Program-made: the position numbers and the translations under genes
Assembly: GCF_050624435.1 (NCBI RefSeq)
Contig: NC_134538.1
Location: 113,534,437-113,598,436, forward strand
Source of the DNA: Tenrec ecaudatus
Taxonomy: Eukaryota > Chordata > Mammalia > Afrosoricida > Tenrecidae
Length of the DNA: 64,000 nucleotides
Direction: 5' to 3'
Shown: positions 34,341 through 45,675 of the stretch, piece by piece
How the letters are laid out: every line of letters starts with the position of its first letter
Numbering within the stretch: the first letter of the stretch is position 1
The notes under the pieces: generated by a model
The model's input: the letters and a program-made list of their open reading frames with translations, nothing else
Database searches by the model: none
What the model was told of the DNA's origin: nothing

Positions 34341-35739
34341 TAGTATAACGGATCATCATGACATCAGTAAAAACGAAGTGTCTGTTGTGGCATAGATGCC
34401 ATGGGGCGCACGCTGTTCTACGCACCTCATGACTCCGAGGAAAAGGCCTGCCTACACGATCAGTCCCATGAGACCCTAATTTCCAAATTAGCCTTCGGGA
34501 ACTCTAACTTCTGCTTCAAGACTTTAAGATTTTCGATGGTAATTCTGGCTGACGTTTTATAAGAGTTTCACAAATAAATGCATGTCTCTAAAATAGAGAC
34601 CACCAAGCTAGAGCTTGCTTACAACTTCGTTCCAGTGGAAGTAAATAGCTCTCTGCTAACATTTGTAGTTTCTCTTGGAGCTCAAAGCGCTCATCTGGTT
34701 CTGGTTTATGCAACCACCCATGTCATTAAGAGTAGTGAAATACAATGCTAACGTACCCAGAAGTGATGAATATTATAGTCATAATAGGATTCGCGATATT
34801 TTTAGGAACTTGTCAAAATTCAAATGGCAAATGTAGAAGTTTGGGATGGTGAGTCTCGCTGCGTGGTTCCGTGACTATCACAGCAAATCAGACCCCATAA
34901 AAAATGTTTACATTAACTTTCATTGCTATCAAATTCTGTGTTGCTATCTAAAGTTCTACATTAAACTTGGAAATATATTCTTCCCTACATTTCACAGATT
35001 TGTGTACACAGATAGAAAGATTGGTGGTTGAATGAGTAGTGAATTCAGTTCTTTGATAGACTTTTTTTTCCCCGTTTTTCCCACCTGCGGTTTAGCTAAG
35101 AAATCCATCAAATGTCATGCATAAAATTAAATCTGACAAACTTCTCTCCTCTTTTCCTGCAGTTAAACTATTTCTGCCTTTGCTGCTACATGACTTTACC
35201 ATCACAAAGAAAGAGAAATTTAGGTAATTCCCTTGAGTTTGTTTGTGATTTTTCTATGAGAGGTAAATATTTCTTTATTTGAAAAGCGGCTACTGGGAGC
35301 TACTGGAAATATGACTTTTAATCATGTAATAATTTAAGAAAATATTTTTATTTCATAACTCAGAACAGACTAGTTTCATTTATTTATATTTTATCATCTT
35401 TAAAATGTTTATAATTAAACAGGGAGACAGAAATTATCCCCATTTTTATTGTAACTTCTGTGTGGAATTAAGACAGCACGAGCCCTGCTGCGCCTGGCTG
35501 CTTTCAAGGCAACATGCTTTCCCTGAGGCGGATCTATGAGTTTGCATCGAATACAGTTTAGGGATACAATAAAAATGGAGAGTAGTCATCGGATGTGATC
35601 TTTCTAATAAAAATTAGCAATCGAATACCATCTTTGGCTCTTTGGACGGAAAGGAATATTTTCAGTCACTTAATACAAACTTATAATTGTTCAAGTAAAG
35701 AGATTCACTTTCAAGATCACTTTCATGGTCTTACATGGT
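34341..35739. other. Unassigned AT-rich sequence
   Basis: No gene or confident repeat. Open frames are short and lack motifs. Confidence 0.4.
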
Positions 35740-35830
35740 TTGCCTAAGGTTGCCTAAGGTCACCTAACAGAGACAAAACAGAGATACCTGGATCCAAATC
35801 TCACGTGTCTGCTCCCATACGCCTTCCACT
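35740..35830 (-). mobile_element. MIR fragment, antisense
   Basis: 'tgcctaaggtcacctaacag' and 'cctggatccaaatctcacg' match the MIR middle in reverse complement. 'ttgcctaaggt' is locally duplicated. Confidence 0.5.
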
Positions 35831-36231
35831 TCACCAAGTGATGAGGTAAAAGTATGTGAAATCTGAATCACAGATACTACATGATTGGTCACAAGAGAGG
35901 AAAAAATGGTCAATGAATTCCTTTCAACCCCATTTTCAAACATTTGATATAATCTACTGGGACAGAGGCAGAAGTCCCCCGGGGAGGACCTGATGCGCAC
36001 TTAGTCTTTCGCTTATATTTCTTCATTATGTAGAAACTTCAGCATTATCGAGCACCAGTCCCTCATAAGAATGTTTTAGCATCTTACACAATTATTCCAT
36101 GTCTTTTCTCAATGGGAGAAGTTTTGGGCCTTTCAACATTTTTGTCTGATTTGAGATCCAATCTCTGAAAGCTAGAATATGCTCCCTTTCCTGTAAGACA
36201 TACTTCCACGCTAATAGAATGAAAGCCAAGC

Positions 36232-36432
36232 CCAAAGTCACTGCTCTCAAGTGAATTGTGACCCATAGCGACCACGTAGACCAGGGTAGTAGTACCCACA
36301 TGGATTTCAGAGGCTGTCAATCTTTGCAGGTATAGAAAGCCTCATATCTCTCCCTAAGAGCAGTTGATAGTTTCAAACTGCTGACCATGTATAGCAGCCC
36401 AACACCTACCACGATGCCACCAGGGCATCACT
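36232..36432 (-). mobile_element. AfroSINE, full length, antisense
   Basis: From 3' tail 'aaagtcactgctctcaag', 'gacccatagcgaccacgtag' and 'aagcctcatatctctcccta' to head 'cacgatgccaccagggc'. It covers both ends of the SINE. Confidence 0.8.
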
Positions 36433-37855
36433 GAAATTGACCCGAGTTTTCTAAAAACAATTCCATTCCATTTCTACTGCATCTAATCTTTTAAAAATGA
36501 CCGCTGAAGTAAATTTCTGTTTACCATGAGAAATATTCCGTACATCATTGTTTTTACCAAGGACCACCAACATCTTGTGAAAAATGACTACAATCTCTGG
36601 GTACATCTGATTGCAAATGGCAGCATCCAGTAAGTGAACCTGTGCGGACAGGAGCAGAGTGTCAGTGCCCGTTCGTCTGCCCTCCTCTCCGTCCACCACT
36701 CTAACAACTGGCCAATGCATCTGTGCAAGACACTTAGAACGTTGTATACAAGCTGTTTTCAAACATGGGCAAAGCATTGATTTATGGGAGATAAGATTGC
36801 TGGCTACTGGTGGAACGATGGGAAAGCAAAGGAACGCTTGTTAAACTTCTAGTGATGGCCACTGGCAAGGGAACTGGTTGTTTTAATCCCATGCCACTCT
36901 TGGTCTGCCCCAGCCCTTGTGCAGGAATTCTCTGGTTTTCATTTTCTTTTTATTACTATAATTGCTAGCATTTTAAGACAGATTGTAGCTACACAAAGAT
37001 CCAAATATAAACAAGACTTTGTCCTCACACAAAATTAACAGGAGAATAATACTGTGTAAATATAATATAGCCATTACATAAAATATGGCATTTATATAAT
37101 GAAGAGAGATGCTTGTAAAATAAAATATTACTATATTAAGACAATATTACAGTTGTAATCCTAGAAAAAGACCATCGTGCTTTTCACATATTTCAGTGAC
37201 TTAATCTTGTGATAGAGCCATGCGTTCCTGAAGTTAGGGTCACGACAGGACACGGGCAAGCCCCGTGAACCTCACGATGTCTGTGCCTCTTATGAAACAT
37301 GTTGTGCCTTTTACTTTTTAGCGTTTCGGGGAAATACTGTTGTCTCTTTGAAGAACCTGCCTACTTATTTTCATTTATCTTTTTTCATTCAAATAACATA
37401 ACTCACACAAGCCAGGTACTTCGGGCAATGTCTGAATAACTCAGTTCTGTTCTTTCCATAGCTCTTCACTTTTATTGATTCCTCATGAGCTGCTTTGAAG
37501 ACACCTCCTTTTCCTTCCGTGCCGTCCTCCTGCAGCCCGCTCTCTGTGAGGATGGTGTCTTTAATTTGCTTCCGAACACCCAGACCTCACTGCCGAGGCG
37601 TCTCTCATCTATCATTCCTGCTCTGCAACCAGAGCCCCTTCCCAGAAAGGCCCCTCATGTTTCTCTTCCAAGTGCTCTGTCACCGTCAGTAGGATTGGAA
37701 CTATCTGAATAGAGGGCTTGCTCTGCTCTTCGGGCTTCCTCCCCAGCCGGCCTCTCTGTGCTCTGCCTGCTCGGCCTTTGGTCCATCCAGCACACGACAG
37801 CCAGGGACCCTTGAGCCTCACACACAGAGATTCAATAATGTTATGGCCTTTGCAT
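36433..37855. other. Unassigned sequence
   Basis: No gene recognised. 37480-37830 is less AT-rich and pyrimidine-rich on the plus strand, possibly decayed L2. Open frames there overlap in several phases and show no domain. Confidence 0.4.
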
Positions 37856-37859
37856 TTTT

Positions 37860-38110
37860 CTTCTTGCACACATTCAATGACTTTTCACAGCTTTTTAAAT
37901 AAAATCAAAACTCTGCAGTTAAACATTCAGTGTCCTCCCTACCTTGGGACTATCCCTATCTTGCCAAGTACATGTTTGGTCACTCCCCTAGACAAACATT
38001 TGGTTCCACCTGTGTAGTCAGCCTTCTAACCTCCAATCTTGCAAGCAACATTGCTATGCCTGATCTGACGCTGGACTATTCTTTGTGGGGAAAGTTTCCC
38101 GTTCTCTTTT
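37860..38110 (+). mobile_element. Possible L2 LINE 3' fragment
   Basis: 'caatgacttttcacagc', 'aaataaaatcaaaactctgc' and 'attcagtgtcctccctacc' follow the order of the L2 3' region (CR1 clade). High divergence. Confidence 0.45.
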
Positions 38111-38571
38111 CCAACTACTTTGCTCTACACATCAGGGGCACTTTCAAGGCATACAAAAATGATACTTTTGTTAAAAGGGTATCTCTATATTCAAATTGTT
38201 TTAGGTTTAAATCCACTCTCTATTCATGGATGCTTTAAAATAAGAATAAGTGGTAAACAACCTATAAATAAATGGCTTAAAACAATAACCTTTCTGTTTC
38301 CTCAGCTTTTTAAAATTCCAAATCCTGTGATGCTCAGGCTGATCGAGTCTTCATTGCCCACCATGCAGAAGAGGGAAGGAAATATGGCGAATCAGACTCT
38401 AGTTCATTTCGTTTGCCATTCTCCATGTGACCATGCCTTGCATGAGAGAGAGCAGGAAAGTGAAATCCTGCCAGGAGATTGGAACAAGAGAAACAGAATT
38501 TTGACAAGCGCCCTTAATGAATGCAATATTTCCTACGGCTGTATTCCCCCGTCCTTTTCATGGAGATGTGG
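38111..38571. other. Unassigned sequence
   Basis: A 154-codon open frame (38120-38584) spans this block but shows no recognised domain and shares its start with unrelated frames. Treated as non-coding. Confidence 0.4.
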
Positions 38572-38695
38572 CACTGCTGTGTAAGTGTCAGACCTCTATC
38601 AGGAAGATCTGTGGTTCAAATCTACCAGCTTGGGAGCAAGGGGAACGTGAGGCTCTCTGAACTACAGAGAGGGTTACGCTGAGTCTGAATTAACA
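38572..38695 (+). mobile_element. AfroSINE, 3'-truncated
   Basis: Head 'ggcactgctgtgtaag', 'tctgtggttcaaatctacc' and 'cgtgaggctctctgaac' resemble the tRNA-derived head and body. Confidence 0.55.
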
Positions 38696-38734
38696 GGTTG
38701 GCATTTGGTTGGTGTTTAGTGTTTTTACCATGGA

Positions 38735-38845
38735 GGTCATGTTTTGAAGGATTGTTTTGAAAATTAAATGTAATTACACAACACATGAAGTGCTTGGTAA
38801 GAATCTGCAAGCATAGATGTGCTAAATAAATGTTAGCTAAAGGTT
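38735..38845 (+). mobile_element. MIR 3' fragment
   Basis: 'tgaagtgcttggtaagaat' and 'gtgctaaataaatgttagc' match the MIR 3' end. Confidence 0.7.
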
Positions 38846-39284
38846 TTCTTTCCTTAAATCATTCTGGGCTCATTTAACACAGTGCTTGTCATGGCTTGAT
38901 TTTCCCCCCAGAAAGTACAAGTTACGGGCTGTTTTTTTTTTTTTTAAACAGGTAGTTTATTTTGGGAAGTAATCCTAGGGAATAAAAGTGAGGAAGTAGG
39001 AAAAGTGATACTGGAGAGGAGGGAAAGCTAATCAAAACAAAAGCACAAGAACAAGCTTGTCACCAAGTGAGCAACTGGGGCTAAGCCCCTCGGGGATCCT
39101 TATAGCTAGCTGCCCACTTGAAGGACAGAAGAGAGGAGGATTTATTCACAGGCTTTCCTGCTTCATTGATCAAGGGTTTGCCCCTGGGGCATTAAGTCCT
39201 TTACTCTTCCTGTTCCTCTATGCGAAATGACAAGTGGGATCCTGCAGGCCTGATACCAGAGACTATCCAGCTCACACTGGCAGA
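38846..39284. other. Unassigned, repeat-like sequence
   Basis: No gene. 38940-39280 has the feel of an LTR or old repeat ('aactggggctaagcccctcg'), but I cannot name the family. Confidence 0.35.
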
Positions 39285-39480
39285 AAAGCTCTGGTGGCTT
39301 AGTGGTTGCGCAGTGAGTTCTTAACCCCAAGGTCAGCAGTTCAAAACCACCACAGGATGGAACTCCACAGGCAAAAGAGGAAGCTTTGTACTTCTTTGAA
39401 GAGTTGCAGTCTCAGAAACTTACAGGGGTAGATCTAACCTGTCAGAACCAACTCAATGGCAATGAATTTGGTTTTAAGAG
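39285..39480 (+). mobile_element. AfroSINE, full length
   Basis: One of the cleanest copies: head 'tggtggcttagtggttgc', 'aaggtcagcagttcaaaac', 'agttgcagtctcagaaac' and tail 'tcagaaccaactcaatggc', 'aatgaatttggttttaag'. Confidence 0.85.
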
Positions 39481-39834
39481 TTTGATTATTGATAGAAAAA
39501 ATCTGAGAAATTATGAGATAGGCCTAATAAGTGTCTGATATACTACTCAACTGATACTGATGATATCTTAAACATAGATTCACTTTTTCAGATATTTTAG
39601 ATATATAATTATGTTAATCCTACTCCTAGAGATTAATGGTTTCCTGCAGAATGGTGTTTTATTAATTATAATGAAAACTAAAGTTGCCATGCTGTAGTGT
39701 ACATTTGGAGTCTTTGCCTGTTCTCTAGCCTTTCCATCTTGGTTTGGACAAAAACAATTCAATTTCCTTTGAAGCGCTGGACCCGCTAAAAAGTTATTTG
39801 GCTGAGATGGAGCCAAGCCCTGACTCCATAATTG
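39481..39834. other. Unassigned AT-rich sequence
   Basis: No gene or repeat identified. Confidence 0.4.
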
Positions 39835-40150
39835 GACACATAAGCCAGGCTTTCATCCATCCTGTGATGTGTTCTGAGACTACTGAACAGGAGATGCTAA
39901 ACTGATGGCACATAACCGTACCTGTTAGAGAGCATCTTCGCTACCACAAAGGAAAAGTTGTCTGAACTAAGGCCAAGATCAATAAAACCAAGCCTAGGGG
40001 TAAAGAGATCAAATCCTGATGACTTTGTAGCCCAGTCCCTCACCCCCTGGATGGTTTGGTGCCATGAATTTATTAATTTTCTTTTTGCCGTAAGCCAATT
40101 TGGATTACGTTTCAGTTGTTTGTAACAGAAAGATTACTGGGTAACTGTCC
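39835..40150 (+). mobile_element. Possible MaLR-type LTR
   Basis: The end 'tgaatttattaattttctttt' plus 'gtaagccaatttggattac' and 'gtttgtaacagaaagattac' resembles the 3' part of mammalian MaLR/ERVL-type LTRs. The start is not defined. Confidence 0.4.
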
Positions 40151-40607
40151 AGAATGCTTGGTTCATCTGACCATGTATTCTTTGGTCATGCTACATTGAT
40201 AGCCAAGTTAAAATAAAATTTTCATGGCAAATCTGGAATCAGAATAAAGGGAAATCAATGTCAAATGACACTCCTGCTGGGTACCTTCCTGTTTTTTTCT
40301 CCATGCTCTGGTTTTAGACACTCTTCTTGCCAAATAGTCCCTTGGGGTTATTTCCTGAGGTTCTGCTCTTTGTCCTCCCCCCAACCCCCCACAGTCTCTC
40401 TCAAAAAGAGAGTGTTTAGGATTAACTGAATTACATGCACACAAATCCTTATTCCCTAATGCTTGTACTTGGAGTTTACAGAGATTAGTTTGTTTATTAT
40501 TTTAGATGTGTAATCACATGAATGTTACAGGGATTTTTTTGAAGGTCTGAATATCATCTTACTTCCCTTATCTCTACTTTATCCCTTAAATACGCAAATT
40601 TATTGTT
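40151..40607. other. Unassigned sequence
   Basis: No gene or repeat identified. Confidence 0.4.
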
Positions 40608-40772
40608 GGGTAACCTGGGTTCAAATTCTACCATTTCCACTAATATCTGGAAAAATTCTAAAGTCTCAATTTCCCTATCTATACTGGAAAGATAATTGTA
40701 TTATAATCTCACTTTTAGAGCATATGAAAATAAAAATAATATATGCAAAACTATTTTTGAAAGGACCTGAAA
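40608..40772 (+). mobile_element. MIR SINE
   Basis: 'aacctgggttcaaattctac', 'ctcaatttccctatctatac' and 'tggaaagataattgta' correspond to the MIR body. Confidence 0.65.
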
Positions 40773-41345
40773 GGCAGTTAAGGTTATATGTCAACTTGAC
40801 TAGGTTGTGATTTTCACTGGGCTGACAATGATGTAATAATGTTATTTGCCTCTACTTTGTAATGTGTGAATGTGTTCTAAAACCTGACTTCTGTATTTGT
40901 GGTGATGGCCCATTTAGGAAGCAGTATCTGTTATGATAATGAGGATGTGATTATTAAACTATGTGAATTTTTATTCATGTCACACCCTTCATAAAGTAAG
41001 GGGGACTTCCTTGTAAATATCATCTAGACCCAGTATATATGAATACTCTGAAAATGATCCTGTGCACTGGATCTTGATTCTGTATGGTTATTATCTGACC
41101 TCTCGCTTACAGAACTTGATTTATAGAATTTGTATGCCAGAATTCCCAAGGGCCTGACGATATGGATTATACCTTCTCTCCGTCTGGCAGAATTGAAGTT
41201 GACAGTGAATGTTGTCATATTGCCTAGTGTCTGAGCTAGACCACTAGTCTTGTACCTTTGTAACCCCACCCAACATGAATGGGATGAACTGAGGGAGAAA
41301 TAATTTCTAGCGTGGTTTTGCTACCAGAAATCTGGAGTAGCACAC
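40773..41345 (+). mobile_element. ERVL-like LTR
   Basis: Starts 'ttaaggttatatgtcaactt' like the LTR at 42803. The middle shows ordinary LTR-like composition. The 3' end is not clear and no target duplication was found. Confidence 0.45.
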
Positions 41346-41362
41346 AAGCTGAACTTGGCATC

Positions 41363-41999
41363 TGTCTTAGGCTGGGTTTTCTAAAGAAGCAAATCCAGTG
41401 AAATGTATGTGTATATTGTCTATATAGAGACTTAGATATGAAAACAGGCTAGCACAGTTGTAAAGTGGGCAGCACCAACTCCAGGCAGGTTATAAACTTG
41501 TGAGTTAGATGCCAAATTAGAGGCTTCTCCTGACTTGTGTAGCTCTGAGGCTAAGTTCAGCAGGAATTAGGCAAGCTGGTGGACACCAGTCAGAGGGATA
41601 GAGGTCAGCAGGTCAGGCTGGTGACTAGAGGGACAAATGAATCAAAGTCATCGTCATCAGCTCAGCGAGAAGGCTTCTGACGGCTCCTGGAGCAGCAGGC
41701 AACACATGTCTCTGGCTCTAGTCCACAGAGCTGGAGACCAATAAGCCAGACGCAGGATTCGGACCTGGTTAAATAATGATGCCACGCATTTCCACAGTAT
41801 CCACTTATACAGGACGTAGGCCACACTTCCTTTTAATTGCATCAGAGCTATAAACTGAGTAAAGGAGATCAATTCCACTCTGACCTTCGTACAACTGATT
41901 GGTCAGTAACAGCAGATTCCATTATGGAAATACATTATATTAAGTTAGGCTACCTCATGGTTGGTGGGAGGTTGGGGTTACTAGACTTTAACTATCAAA
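41363..41999 (-). mobile_element. ERVL-like solo LTR, antisense
   Basis: The left edge 'tgtcttaggctgggttttct' is the inverse of the family 3' terminus. The right edge 'actttaactatcaaa' is the inverse of the TGATAGTTAA start. Putative 5-bp duplications gcatc (41358-41362) and ccatc (42000-42004) differ at one base. No internal viral genes are present. Confidence 0.6.
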
Positions 42000-42074
42000 C
42001 CATCAAGAATCCCGGTGTACCCATCTTGACACAAAACCTATCGCCACGACCCTTCCCAGGGTGGAAAACTTTGA

Positions 42075-42290
42075 GTAAGATATAACAAAATAATAATAAT
42101 TTATAAATTATGAAGGGTTCATGAGGGAGGTGGGAGAAGAGAGGGAGGGGAAAAAATGAACTGATACCAAGGGCTCAAGTAGAAAGCAAATTTTTTGAGA
42201 ATGATGGTGGCAACAAATGTACAAATGTGCTTGACACAACGGATGTATGTGATAAGAGTTGTACGAGCCCTGAATAAAATGATTTTTTAA
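42075..42290 (+). mobile_element. L1 3'-end copy, 5'-truncated
   Basis: 'gatataacaaaataataat', 'gggttcatgagggaggtgg', a G-rich purine tract (about 42120-42152), 'gagaatgatggtggcaac' and 'gataagagttgtacgagccc' then 'tgaataaaatg' match the lineage L1 3' UTR. No poly(A) longer than a few bases remains. Confidence 0.8.
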
Positions 42291-42802
42291 ATTGTAGTGA
42301 GATTTGGGTCTGAATTGCATTTAATTTATAAAGTATTTTGGTAATAAAAAAAGAATAAATGACATATAGAAGAAAGGAGAAATAAGTTGAAGGTAAAGAA
42401 TGAATCAGTGAGCTGTTCAGTGGGGGAAATTTAACATTATGCTCTAGAGGACATAATCTTATTATAGCTAAACTTTACCAGAGAAGGTGAAGCCGAAATG
42501 ACATTTGGAGAATTTGACAAGAAAAGATGAACACCCACAGTAAACCTAAGGTAACAAGCACCTGAGTAACGCCCTGCAGATGAGGATTTGTGTCCTGCTG
42601 AAGGACTAATTGTTATTGACTGTTTTAGACTGGTCAAATGAGAAAGAGAAGTTAATTGATCAAGCATGAAAGGGACAATGCCTTGAAAGTCAGTGGGTAG
42701 CCTGCAGTGCAGGGACTTACTTTAAATGGCCCTGGAAGCTCTTGTCTTGGTGACTCCAATGAAATATTTATGTGAAGTTACTTAATGACAATCTATGGGG
42801 CT
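42291..42802. other. Unassigned sequence
   Basis: No gene or repeat recognised. Confidence 0.4.
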
Positions 42803-43150
42803 TGTGATAGTTAAGATTATGTGTCAATTTGATTGGACCAGGATTTTCTGTGATTTTTTCCAGTTATGTAATGATGTCGTTTTCTTCCATTCTGTGATCA
42901 GATGTAATTATCCTCCATTTTCAAATATGTTGTAATTAGTAGCCTCTGTGCCTATGGTATTATCCCATTTGGGAGTTGTCTGTTATGGTAATCATAAGGT
43001 GGGTTGTGTCTGGAGAGTGAATCACAGTCTTAGGAAAGGGCATGGTTCAAGCCACCACCCTTGTGCCAGACATCTCCTTCACCACCCTTGTTTAAGTGAT
43101 ACCCTTGCACCATCTTGCTCAAGTAAAGGAAGTTTTCTTAAGGGTATGCT
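42803..43150 (+). mobile_element. ERVL-like LTR, 3'-truncated
   Basis: Begins 'tgtgatagttaagattatgt', 'gtcaatttgattggacc', a typical start for this LTR group. Ends without the family 3' terminus near 43150. Confidence 0.55.
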
Positions 43151-43649
43151 ATGATTCAGTTAGCAAAAAAAGTCCCTGAGCTTTCAGTTGCAATATGTAT
43201 CAAATAATTTGAGAAATCTACAGAATTTTACTTACTACAGATCACTTAAAACCTATTGTTACTATATATTTTATTTTTACTTCTTTACTGAAATTCTCAA
43301 TTAAGAGCAAGATAGTTTTGCAAGTTGTATTCATATCATACTTCAAATCATCCTGAGATTCTAAGAGATGTGAATGTCAACTAATTATAAAACACTCTGA
43401 TTTCAAGCAACAGAAATTAATTCTGTCTAATTTAAGAAGAATTTTTAGAGGGTCAACAGGTTAGACAAAAAGACTTTATAAACATCAAAATGAAGGCATA
43501 TGAAATAATTTCAAACACTATGTCTGCAGATCAATTCCTTCTCAATCTTCTACAACTATAAAAATTAAAACAAAAGAACCCTCCTGTGTACATCTTCCCA
43601 AATAAGTGAAGCTTTAAAACATCTTTACAGGTATGCATCTTTATGTAAA
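43151..43649. other. Unassigned AT-rich sequence
   Basis: No gene or repeat recognised. Confidence 0.4.
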
Positions 43650-44250
43650 ACAACAGTTTTCAGATGGAACCAGTGTTTAAAGATTGGCTGAGCCAAAGGA
43701 GGGAAGATTCAGTCTCAAGAAATGAAAAAAACTGTGGCCGAAGTCAAGAAATTGATTAAAGAAGAGTACAAAATATTACTTTGTTTGATTCATTAACTTT
43801 GGAAGTTGGGGTCTCAAGAAGTTTAGCGTTTTGAAGTAATATCTTGTTTTCAGTAAGTTTTTGGCTTACTGGGTGCCAAAAGTATTGTATACAGAGAAGC
43901 TACCACAAGCACCAGATATTTACATCAATATTTTAATCAAGGTAAATGCAAATGAATCCAATTTCATGGAACAAATAAAAAGTGTGCACCAATTAGAATA
44001 AGCTCACCTTAAAACTGACTTCCCAGATGATCGCAGGGCCAACTGTAACCAAGGCAGAAAGGTCCATTCAGAATTTACAGTGACTGCTGTTTTACTATTT
44101 CAAAGGGGTCATCTTGGTAGATTCCCTCAATGCCTACCGAAAAATCTCGGGGAAATGTTGTGAAGATGTTTTAAGATCATTAAAAGCTGTATTATTTGGT
44201 TTGCTCTGAGCAATTTTTCCATCACTACATTGGACCTGGCTGCTGATTCA
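43650..44250 (+). mobile_element. Decayed mariner transposase remnant
   Basis: Short blocks follow the order of mammalian mariner transposase. 'KTVAEVKKLIKEEY' at about 43730-43770 resembles the 'NVEKVKELIHED' region. It is followed by a 'LEVGVSRS'-like block, and at about 44095-44175 'YYFKGVI' then 'GKCCEDVLR' resembles 'FFDIEGIV...GKFYCEVLKR'. Stops and frameshifts separate the blocks. Element ends not found. Confidence 0.55.
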
Positions 44251-44397
44251 TTGAGAGTAGCAAGGACTGATGTGAGAATGTCATTCAGCATCTTACCCGA
44301 TCCACTCCACAGTCCTGGTCCTGCTTTTCCAACCTTCCTTTTCTGTCAAAGCACAAAGAAATATACCTGAGTCCATTTAGAATATCCAGCTTCTCTG

Positions 44398-45085
44398 AAA
44401 GTGAGAATAAGAAACACTTGCTGATGAAGATCAAGGATTAAGGCTCAATGTATTTAAAACATCAACCATAAAAAGCTCACAACTAGACAAACATGATGAT
44501 ACATAAAGATTGAAGTTGTCAAGGATTCATCTTGCTTGGCTCCACAGTCAATGTCATGGAAGAGATCAAAGGATGCACTGCATTGAGTCAGTCGGCCGCA
44601 CGAGACCTCCTGTGTGTCGAGTGTGAAAAAGCAAGGGGGTCCCTTGGAGGACTAGTGTGCACCTGGCCCACGCCAGGGTATTTTCAACTGCCTCAGATTC
44701 GTGTGAAAGGTCGGCATTGAATCAGGAACAGTGAGGAAGAACAGATGCATTTGAAGTGTGACGCTGGTGAAGAATATTGAACGAACTGTGGACTTCCAGA
44801 GGACAAAGTACATCCAGAATGCTCTCGAAAGATCATCTGCAGTACTGTGCATATCTTCACGAGAGCGTCCACTTCCCGGACAAGGGCATCATGGTTGGGA
44901 AAGTAGAGGGGCAGAGAACAAGAGGAAGACCCTGGACACGAAGGCTGGGCACAGTGGCTGCAACATGACTCAGTCACGAGAACCATGGTGAGGCTGGCTC
45001 AGGAGGGGCGATGCGGCCTTCCGTTGCTCGGGGGGTCACTCTGAGGCAGAACCGGCCAAATTGCCCCTAACAACAACAAGGATGT
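44398..45085 (+). mobile_element. RTE LINE, RT end to 3' terminus
   Basis: 'aacacttgctgatgaagatc', 'gattgaagttgtcaaggatt', 'ggtgaagaatattgaacg', 'ggacaagggcatcatggttg', 'cacagtggctgcaacatg' and a 3' end at 'cccctaacaacaacaag'. The piece from just after YADD to the end is nearly complete, but frames are broken. Confidence 0.9.
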
Positions 45086-45675
45086 CCAAACTGCCTTTCT
45101 AACATTATAAATTCGAGTGTAGCATTAGGTCAAGTATGTTTAGAGTGCCAGAAAGGTCACCTTCAGAATTGTTGAAATTTAGATCAATGGTATATCAAGA
45201 AACAATAGCTTCATAATTTGATATATTTTTAGTAATGGTATCTATTGTTTTGTTGCAATGCTTTGTTTTTCTGCTTTGAAATTAATGACGTGGGCACCAT
45301 TTTTTACCTCTCCTAGCTCCACAGGGCAGAAGGAGAATCTCACTCCTGATTTCTATCTAGCAGGAGTCAAACATGCCACTGCCCTTCATCTGCTTCATTC
45401 TGTTTCGACATCAACTATCCCTTCCATCCAATCTACTCTTCTAGTGGGTGCACTATTCCATGGCCTTGATCATGTAAAACTCACAAAAAATTTTATGGAC
45501 GTTCATAAGGACATTAACATTACAACAAATCAAAATCAGAAACACATTACAATACCTTCCTTTTGTCCACACGTGTCTCTTCTTAGCCCTGGTGACAGTC
45601 ACAATTCTTAGCCGCTCAGCCATAAAGGCCTGTGCCCTCTGCACACTGCAGGTGAGAGGTTCAAAGCTCCTTCTG
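45086..45675. other. Unassigned sequence
   Basis: A 117-codon open frame (45258-45611) lies here but shows no recognised motif. The end near 45610-45670 may be a SINE head. No gene is supported. Confidence 0.4.

Noticed and set aside
38120-38584. 154-codon plus-strand frame as a gene
   Set aside because: No recognised domain, no flanking gene structure, and it runs into a SINE at its 3' end.
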